NCBI GenBank assembly: GCA_036426205.1
Contig: WSYH01001905.1
Location: 1-64,000, forward strand
DNA length: 64,000 nucleotides
Reading direction: 5' to 3'
Source of the DNA: Ascaphus truei
Taxonomy: Eukaryota > Chordata > Amphibia > Anura > Ascaphidae
Shown one piece after another: positions 56,737 through 64,000 of the stretch; position 1 is the first letter of the stretch, and every line of letters starts with the position of its first letter. The position numbers and the translations under genes were made by a program. The notes below the pieces were generated by a model. The model did no database searches, was not told the origin of the DNA, and was given only the letters and a program-made list of their open reading frames with translations.

Positions 56737-58500
56737 ATGGACCCCGCTGAGGCAGAGCGAGCGTATCTCTCCAAGGAGAACTACTCAGAGATCATGAGAC
56801 ATGCCTCACCCTGCAAAACTAACAGCTGGCACTTACTGTATTTCAAGCAGACTTGAGGACGTTTATACCCAGCTGGACACACTCCAGGTGGGTTCAACCC
56901 CTGCACGGCCCTTACCGGAAGCTTCACCGGCGCTAGCCCCCTCACCCCCTACACCCAGAGAACCACGGATACTGATGCCTCTGCGTTATGGAGGGGACCC
57001 TATTGCTTATAGAGGGTTTCTGAACCAATGCTCAATTCATTTCCAACTCCAGCCCTCCATGTTCAGCACCCACCGATCCAGGGTAGCCTATATTTTTTCC
57101 CTACTAATGAATGAGGCCTTGACCTAGGCTTCCCCTCTGTGGGAGAGAGAATCCCCACTGATCAAAGACTCCGCTGCCTTTCTCCAGGCATTTAAAAGAG
57201 TATTCGACGCCCCCGGCCGCGTCGCCTCCACTTTTTCTTCACTCCTTTGAATCCGACAAGGAACCCGTACCGAAGGCCAGTATGCCATTGAGTTCCGAAC
57301 TCTTCCTCCGGAGACTGGCTGGAATAATGAAGCTCTGGGGGCAGCATTTTGGCAGGGGTTTTCTGAGCGTTTAAAGGACGAACTGACTTGCCGGGATATT
57401 CCCAAAGATCTGGAGGAACTCCTTTCCCTCTGTATGAGATTGGACCTCCGGATACAAGAACGACAGACAGAGCGAGCTAAGTCTCCCAAAACACCAACAA
57501 TTCGGCTAGTTCCCCATTTCAACACTCCTCTTACTGCACCTCACCCAGGTGAGGAACCGATGCAATTCAGGGGATACCAAATTACCTGAGCAGGAGAGAA
57601 CTTAGAGACGAACCAGGGGGCTGTGCCTGTACTGTGGTCTCTAGGTTCATCGTGTCTGAGACTGTCCTAAATCAAGAAAACCCCAATGCCCGGTGAAGAT
57701 AGAGGAATATTCTCTGGACATTTTTTTCTATTCTTCCTTCACCACAACCTTCACGGTTCCTCCTGATGGTTTCACTCTCCTGGGGACCAGCATCCATCTT
57801 CACTCAGGTTTTATTGGATTCGGTTGCCACAGGAAATTTCATTGACCGAGCATTTGCGGAACTCCACTCCATTCCTCTCCTCACTAAGGAGATTCCACTA
57901 GCGATAGTGGCCATTGACGGAAGACCCCTGATACCTGGGACCATCACTCACAAGACTAATCCGCTGCTGGTTTCGGTTGGGGTACTTCACAAAGAAACAG
58001 TGTCCTTTTATGTCACATGCTCTCCCTCGACTCCAGTGGTCCTAGGCCTACCCTGGTTGCGGTACCACAACCCTAGGATCGATTGGGCAACCAATCAAGT
58101 GACAGCCTGGGGACAACATTGCCATGGATCCTGTCTCCAGGTGTCTCGCACTATCTCCGAGGTCCGGCTACCTACAGAGACTTCCTTGTCATGCCTTGCA
58201 GTTTCTTACCAGGACATTGCAGAGGCAGAGGAGTTACCGCCACACTGACCTTATGATTGTGCAATCGACTTGCTCCCAGGGCCATCCTCCTAGAGGCCGC
58301 ACTTACCCCCTTTCGGAACCAGAAACCAAGGCTATGCGGGAATACATTTCAGCTAACCTTCAGCTTGGGTTTATCCGCAAATCAAGCTCTCCCGCTGGTG
58401 CGGGTTTCTTTTTTGTTTCCAAAAAAAGACGACTCTCCCAGGCCATGTTTCAATTACAGAGGCCAAAATAAAATCACTGTAAAAAAACGGTATCCTCTAC
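56737..58500 (+). pseudogene. Ty3/gypsy gag, protease and RT start, inactive
   Basis: Starts ATGGACCCCGCTGAGGCAGA at 56737. Gag pieces follow in shifted frames, with RYGGDPIAYRGFLNQC and a capsid-like helix region to about 57530; a CCHC-like knuckle (CLYCGL.VHRV.DCP, 57630-57675) is broken by TAG codons. The protease frame at 57766-58248 has LLDSVATGNFID where families have LLDSGATGNFID, so the active-site Gly is Val; VVLGLPWLRYHNP is the conserved end. 58257-58500 begins the RT ([20 protein letters not shown]) and stops at an inserted MITE end. Several frameshifts; RT core, RNase H and integrase are gone. Confidence 0.85.
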
Positions 58501-58502
58501 AC

Positions 58503-58690
58503 CAGGGGTGGGCAACCTATTTTTCAATGTAGCCACAGGTGTGGTGAATTAGAAGTGAAAATAGCCACAACTCTGCAGCAGCAGTGGGGGGCAGGGTGGG
58601 TGCCGGTGTGGGCAGGCTTGGTGCAGCTGTGGGGGGGGTGGTCTGGGCAGTGCAAGAGGGGAGGGTCAGGGCAGCGCAAGAGGGGAGGGT
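58503..58690. mobile_element. hAT-like MITE end fragment
   Basis: CCAGGGGTGGGCAACCTATTTTT at 58502 is a typical hAT non-autonomous 5-prime end and cuts the gypsy RT frame. The following G-rich repeats of GTGGGCAGG/GAGGGTCAGGGCAGC carry no gene. No right end found. Confidence 0.4.
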
Positions 58691-59251
58691 CAGGGCAGCA
58701 CGAGGGTCCCCTGAGCTGAACCGCATTGATTTCTGCCTCAGAGACCCCCTGCTTCCCGAGTTACAGGCCCCGGTATGGGGCATCGGTGCCAGTGTCGCCG
58801 TCATCTTTATAGCGACCAAGACGCGACATGGGCTCTATAAAGATGGCGGCGACACTGGCACTGATGCCCCAAACCGGGGCCTGTAACTCGGGAAGCAGGG
58901 GGTCCCTGAGGCAGAAATTAATGCGGTTCAGCTCAGGGGACCCCCTGCTCCCGCACACTATTATTAAAATTTACATTAATGCAGCTTCATTAGCTTAGCG
59001 GCTATCCGCTAAGACAATGAAGGGGTTAAGGCACATTAGCATGTTTATTGGGGTCAATTGCCCCCAATAAACATAGCAATATACAACACACATCCCCCCC
59101 GCCCACTAACACATACTATACAGTAATGGGCAAAAAAAACTATTATCCACATATGGATAATAATGCATTTGCCCATATTAAATACATATAAATTACAATA
59201 AATACAGTCAATATATATTACACTTACCTTTTACAGGCACCCACGATGAAG
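58691..59251. mobile_element. composite palindromic element, left of the PLE insertion
   Basis: 58695-58965 is the inverted CCCCCTGCTTCCCGAG / CCATCTTTATAGCG module (copy of 43800-44070). 58985-59251 matches 44110-44350. The sequence is broken at 59251 by the PLE and resumes at 63128. Confidence 0.75.
59239..59251 (+). repeat. 13-bp target-site duplication, left copy
   Basis: ACCCACGATGAAG, identical to 63128-63140. The uninterrupted site is visible at 44338-44350 in the other copy of the host repeat, confirming the insertion point. Confidence 0.95.
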
Positions 59252-60091
59252 TAAAAAACAGAGAAAATACTTTGCGCTACTATCTAACCCAGAATATGGA
59301 ATATAAATAAAGTGCAGTGACTAAACCACATAGATAAGTGAACAAGAAATAAATCACAATAACCACAGTGAGGGTGTATATAAGAAGAAATTATATCACA
59401 TAACCGTGTATTGGTAGAGGCGTCTGCTGCTATAAACACAGGGGGTGGCTCAGCACCCCCCACACTCTAAGAAATGGAAACAAAAGAAACAGCGCACAAC
59501 GCCAAATAGTGAAGCAAGTATTGCTATATATTAGTAATTACAGGGTAATAAATCTATGTACATCAAAACAGTGGAATAGGTGCATTTAGTGTGTTTCAAC
59601 ACCCTTTACCCTACCACTCAGCAACTGTTGTCAGAAGAGTCTGGAGCTTGCTTCTCTCAGCGGGGGCGCTACGTTGGTTCAGGAGCAGGATTAATGTCCA
59701 AAACCCCTCATCCAGCAGTACCTCGCTCCCAAGGGGATTTCCCTTTACAGCAACCAGGCTCCGTTGCAGGTATTGGTGCTTGGTGGGACCGCTCGCGCTT
59801 CCAAGCCGTCTGGTGCAGCTCGTGTAGCTCAGCGAGCAGATCCACTGTGCGGGGGTGAGACCTCAGCTCTGCAAGGGTACACTCGGCATGCCACGTTGTC
59901 GCTCCGTCGCGGGATACTGCGTGATGACGTCACAGTCTCCGCAGCAGCGAGGGAACCGGCAGGGAGGCAGTCAAAGTCTCTCAAAGTCTCTCAGAGTCTC
60001 TCATAAGCCCAAAATTACCACCGGGAGTGATACTAGCAGGTTGAAGCCAATGGAGGCAATGGCAATATTAAAGCACTAGATAAAAAATCAT

Positions 60092-60127
60092 CCAACATGT
60101 TTCGTAGAATAAACTACTTCTTCAGGG
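60092..60127 (-). ncRNA. hammerhead-like motif, left arm
   Basis: Minus strand: CCCTGAAGA, perfect 4-bp stem GTAG-TTTATT-CTAC, GAAACATGTTGG. The core differs from CTGATGA only at the tolerant position 7. Confidence 0.6.
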
Positions 60128-60366
60128 AATAATTTGGCCATTACCCAGAGGTCTTAAGTACCTAACAAAGGTGTCTCATTGGTCAAACAATTAAAAATGG
60201 ACCAATCATCTAGACTAGGTAATGGTTAAAGTGATAGGGAAGATGAAATCATTACTTTTAAAACAACAACTTTATTAACTACATACATAATAAAAAAAAA
60301 TTATAAACATATAAACTAAACCTAGCATTAATAATAAAAACATGCTGGAATAAAAGAAACACAATA

Positions 60367-60699
60367 CAGGCATACCCCACATTAACGTACGCAATGGGAC
60401 TGGAGCATGTTGTCAAAGCGAAAATGTACTTAAGTGAGCACTACCTTTTTCCACCATTATCATGCATGTACTGTACTGCAATCGTCATATACGTGTATAA
60501 CTGTGTAAATAACGCATGTGTAACAGGTCTCTATAGTCTCCCCGCTTGCCACACAACCTTCGGTACAGGTAGGGGCCGTATTGCTGTTCAGGGACGTGCT
60601 GACTAGCGCATGCGTGAGCTGCCGTTTGCCTATTGAGATCGATATGTACTTACTCGCGAGTGTACTTAAAGTGAGTGTACTTAAACGGGGTTATGCCTG
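60367..60699. mobile_element. mariner-type MITE with TA duplication
   Basis: 333 bp. Ends CAGGCATACCCCACATTAA and TTAAACGGGGTTATGCCTG are inverted; TA at 60365-60366 and 60700-60701. Contains AATGTACTTAAGTGAGCAC / GAGTGTACTTAAA motifs near the ends. It lies within the left arm of the PLE and is absent from the right arm, so it is younger than the PLE. Confidence 0.9.
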
Positions 60700-61074
60700 T
60701 ATTAGTTCTTAAAATAGATATATCAATAACTACAATTAAAATGCAACTAGAAGTTTTTATAAATCGTATAGTACACATGGAACAGAGAAGGAAAACAGAG
60801 ATACAATAGATCGTGACATCCCTTGGGTATAGAGGAGAAGGGGGCTAGAAAAATTTTTGTAAAATTTTTAATAAAAATTCCTCTTAATAAGTGCCAGATG
60901 TCAACATCCTCATTTAACCACCTTAGGGGACTAGTATCTAACTTGTGTATCAATAGGTCTCCTTAGATGAGTGTTTTTACTCTGGTCCCCACCTCTTCTA
61001 TTTACAGGAATAAACTAATCCCCTTAAAGTGAGAATGGACGGATCTTTGTTGTGGTTAATAAAAAGTGTCTAGA

Positions 61075-61200
61075 ACACTGTGTTTTTCAAAACCGTTTTT
61101 TATATTTCTGACGTGTTCCTGGATACGAACTTTAAGGCTGCGTTTGGTTCTGCCTACATACTGATATCCACACGCACATTCCAAATAAAACATGTGTGTA
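61075..61200 (-). pseudogene. PLE GIY-YIG endonuclease fragment, left arm
   Basis: The minus strand gives ECACGYQYVGRTKRS and an EHVRNIK motif, the core of the PLE endonuclease, with a frameshift between the Lys-rich part and EHVRNIK. Further upstream on this strand, 61220-61429, lies the connector with a CSICST Cys pair. Confidence 0.75.
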
Positions 61201-61469
61201 GATGTACATAAAATAGTCATCAATAAAAAACTTCTGTGTGGTTTTTAGAATTAATGTTGCTTGTCAGGATGTTGGTACTACAAATACTACACTTACACAA
61301 ATATAATTGCCTTTTGGTTAGCCCTAACCAGTTCTTTTGTACTGTAGTGTTATTACTTAAATAAATAGGCCCAATAATGAAAAATGATTTTAAAATGTGG
61401 CCTTCATTACGGATTATAATTCTGTACATAGGGACAATCGAAAAGGTTTTTTATAAACACCTGGCGTAT

Positions 61470-61870
61470 TTGGTGCATGATCCCATATTGGGAACACATT
61501 TAGACACTAAACCACGGTTTCTCATAGCGAGAGCCAAAAACAATAAAAATCGCTAGCACCTAGTGATGTTTTTTATAATTAAACCTACTCGTAACAAAAG
61601 AACTGTTTTAGTGCCAAATCAAAGGCAATTATATTGTGGAAGTGTAGTATTTGAAGTACCAACATCCTACAGCATACATTAATTCTAAAAACACACAAAA
61701 GTTTTTAATATTGATGACTTTATTTTATGTACATCTACACACATTGTTTACTTATTGGAATGTGCGTGTGGATATCAGTATGTAGGCAGAACCAAACGCA
61801 GCCTAAAGTTCGTATCCAGGAACACGTCAGAAATATAAAAACGGTTTTGAAAAACACAGTGTTCTAGACC
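61470..61870 (+). pseudogene. PLE RT end and GIY-YIG endonuclease fragment, right arm
   Basis: HDPILGTHLDTKPRFLIARA at about 61480-61540 is the post-RT motif (compare NDPILG...FIYRKARYL at 26700). LECACGYQYVGRTKRS at about 61755-61802 is the endonuclease. Frameshifts and stops separate them, and the frame breaks again just after KRS. Inactive. Confidence 0.75.
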
Positions 61871-62485
61871 CTTTTTATTACAACACCACAACAAAGATCC
61901 GTCCAGTCTCACTTTTAAGGGATTCATTTTATTCCTGTAAATAGAAGAGGGTGGGACAGAGTTAAAATACTATCATCTAAGGAGACCTATTGGATCACCA
62001 AGGTTAGATACTATGTCCCCTAAGGGTTAAATGAGGATGTTGACTCTGGGCACTTTAATTAAGAGGAATTTTTATTAAACATTTTTACAAGAATTTTTCT
62101 TAGCCCCCTTCTCCTCTTATACCCACGGGATGTCACTGATCTATGTATCTCTGTTTTCCCCTCTCTGTTCTATTGTCTATACGTATTTATATTTAAACTC
62201 TAGTTGCATCTTTATATGTTTTATTGATATTATCTATTTTAGAACTAATATTGTGTTTCTTTTATTCACGCATGTTTTTAATTATTAATGCTAGGTTTTA
62301 GTTATATGTTTATAAAAATTTTTTATATGTAGTGTTAATAAAGTTGTTGTTTTAAAAGTAATGATTTCAATCTTCCCTATCACTTTAACCATTACCACAG
62401 TCTAGATGATTGGTCCTTTTTTTATTGTTTGACCATGATAGACACCTTTGTTAGGTACTTGACCTCTGGGTATGGCCAAATTATT

Positions 62486-62518
62486 CCCTGAAGAAGTAGT
62501 TTACTACGAAACATGTTG
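62486..62518 (+). ncRNA. hammerhead-like motif, right arm
   Basis: CCCTGAAGA, perfect 4-bp stem GTAG-TTTA-CTAC, GAAACATGTTG. A mirror of the motif at 60092-60127, two bases shorter in the loop. Confidence 0.6.
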
Positions 62519-63127
62519 ATGATTTTTTATCTAGTGCTTTAATATTGCCATTGCCTCCAAGTGGCTTCAACCCTGCTAGTATCACTCCGGTGGTAATTTT
62601 TGGGCTTATGAGAGACTCTGAGAGACTTTGAGAGACTTTGACTGCCTCCCTGCCGTTCCCTCGCCTGCTGCGGAGACTGTGACGTTCATCACGCAGTATC
62701 CCGCGACGGAGGCGAACAACCGTGGCACGCCGAGTGTACCCTTGCAGAGCTGAGGTCTCACCCCCGCACAGTGGATCTGCTCGCTGAGCTCACACGAGCT
62801 GCACCAGACGGCTTGGAAGCGCGAGCGGTCACCACCAAGCCCCAATACCTGCAACGGAGCCTGGTGCTGTAAAGGAAATCCCCTTGGAGCGAGGTACTGC
62901 TGGATGAGGGGTTTTGGACATAATCCTGCTCCTGAACCAACGTAGCACCCCCGCTGAGAGAAGCAAGCTCCAGACTCTTCTGACAACAGTTGCTGAGTGG
63001 TAACTTGTGTGAACACACTAAATGCACACTATTCCCACTGTTGATGTACGTAGATTTATTACCCTGTAATTACTAATATATAGCAATACTTGCTTCACTA
63101 TTTGGCGTTGTGCGCTGTTTCTTTTGT

Positions 63128-63140
63128 ACCCACGATGAAG
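63128..63140 (+). repeat. 13-bp target-site duplication, right copy
   Basis: ACCCACGATGAAG, identical to 59239-59251. Confidence 0.95.
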
Positions 63141-64000
63141 GCCGTCTTCATCCTCATCTTCATCCTGCCCATGCCCCCTCCATGCTGCAAAACATACGTA
63201 ACACAGATATAAAACAATCCAATGTATGTCCCCCTAACCCCTTATCACCATAGCGGTTTTAACCACTACAGTCATTAAGGGTTTAACCCACCCTCACCCA
63301 GCACTCTGGAGGCCTACATACCCTCCCCTACTACCCCACCCCCCCACCCAGTTGACCTAACCACCCTCACCCACTACCCATCGGGAGCCCACCCACATAT
63401 CCTTGGGGCCAATACCCCCTTTCCCCACCCCCAGTACCCCACAATAAAAAACAATACACTGTCCCACAATAAACATCATTTCTATTATTTAATACATAAC
63501 CCCCCCCCCTGTGCCCGCCCCCATAAAGTCTGATTTATTCTTTTACTACAGGGTTCATACCCCAGGCCCACGGGATCCCCTTGGGGCCTGACGGGTCACC
63601 ACACAGACCTACAGGTTACCAGCATCATGTTTCACACAGGGTCTGGAGGCCTGTTGGTGAGTCCCGCCAGGTGCCATGGTCCACCAGGTGATCTCCGCGG
63701 GTCACCATGGGCCACAATGGGGTCTCTCCGGTAGGCCCGCGGATGTCTGAGGGGCCCCGGGTCAGACCCACAGGTGTCTTAGGGGCCTCGGGTGGTTCCC
63801 CATGGACCCGCCAGCCTGGTACCTGTGAGAAGCCCGAGGATACCGTAGGTGGTCTCCAGAGGTCCCCCGCAAACCAAAAGGAACCAACCCTGTATGTAAA
63901 AAAAATAAACCGGACCTATACATTAAATACATCATCCCCCACCCCCCCCCCCCAACACATAAGTAACAATAATGTGCAAATAACTATTATCCAATATGGA
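63141..64000. mobile_element. composite palindromic element, right of the PLE insertion
   Basis: Continues the host repeat: GCCGTCTTCATCCTCATCTT, then the blocks of 44352-45240 in the same order, with more small changes than the copies at 33-34 kb and 44-45 kb. It includes the GC-rich CCACGGG / GTCAGACCCACAGGTGTCT stretch at 63560-63870 and runs off the window. Confidence 0.8.

Larger units (their letters stand above)
59252..63127. mobile_element. head-to-head Penelope-like insertion with 13-bp target-site duplication
   Basis: 3,876 bp built of two inverted PLE copies. The left one (about 59252-61435) reads on the minus strand: GIY-YIG region, tail, hammerhead-like motif, end. The right one (about 61436-63127) reads on the plus strand in the same order. 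Both are 5-prime truncated and meet near 61435-61445. Arms at 59580-60130 and 62486-63027 are close inverted copies with many small differences. A mariner-type MITE interrupts only the left arm. The flanking repeat shows the dimer entered as one unit. Confidence 0.9.

Overview
The window is repeat-dense vertebrate DNA, most likely from an amphibian with a large genome (inferred from the repeat mix: Penelope-like elements with GIY-YIG endonuclease and hammerhead-like tails, Ty3/gypsy elements, L1- and L2-type LINEs, an endogenous retrovirus, hAT and mariner MITEs). No bacterial-type operon, CRISPR array, rRNA or tRNA gene was seen. Almost every coding signal is a decayed mobile-element gene. 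The one host-type gene signal is a forkhead-domain reading frame on the minus strand near 19.3-20.0 kb, broken by a single TGA.

Layout. 0-6.6 kb: AT-rich DNA with hAT and TA-type MITEs and a minus-strand Penelope-like element (PLE) flanked by a 440-bp direct duplication; a 57-bp tandem repeat follows. 6.6-11.5 kb: a dead plus-strand L1 split by a palindrome-rich DNA element. 11.5-17.4 kb: a minus-strand endogenous retrovirus remnant (Gag-like, protease, Env-like pieces) interrupted by an L2-type LINE and a gypsy LTR. 17.5-21.7 kb: PLE tails, a 330-bp foldback, the forkhead gene and an LTR-like unit. 22.3-24.2 kb: apparently single-copy AT-rich DNA. 24.8-28.2 kb: a minus-strand chromodomain Ty3/gypsy remnant next to a plus-strand PLE. 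28.2-33.0 kb: a palindrome-rich element, then an LTR-bounded unit whose 3.3-kb interior shows no recognisable gag or pol but a broken coiled-coil reading frame. 33.0-35.2 kb: more composite repeat. 36.3-41.0 kb: LTR-like DNA, a gypsy LTR with an internal minisatellite, and a 436-codon Ser/Thr/Pro-rich frame. 41.06-48.42 kb: a 7.4-kb TIR-bounded composite with nested inverted modules. 48.9-54.3 kb: MITEs, an L2 and an L1 fragment. 54.3-58.5 kb: PLE tail, GA-rich minisatellite and a plus-strand Ty3/gypsy copy. 58.5-64 kb: composite repeat split by a 3.9-kb head-to-head PLE with a 13-bp target-site duplication.

Two themes stand out. First, four PLE-type insertions have exact 13-15-bp target-site duplications, three of them are built as inverted arms, and many PLE tails keep a hammerhead-like fold (CTGANGA or a variant, a short hairpin, then GAAAC). 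Second, the LTR unit at 29.1-33.0 kb may be a non-autonomous retroelement carrying a coiled-coil gene. All assignments come from reading the sequence; none was tested by database search.
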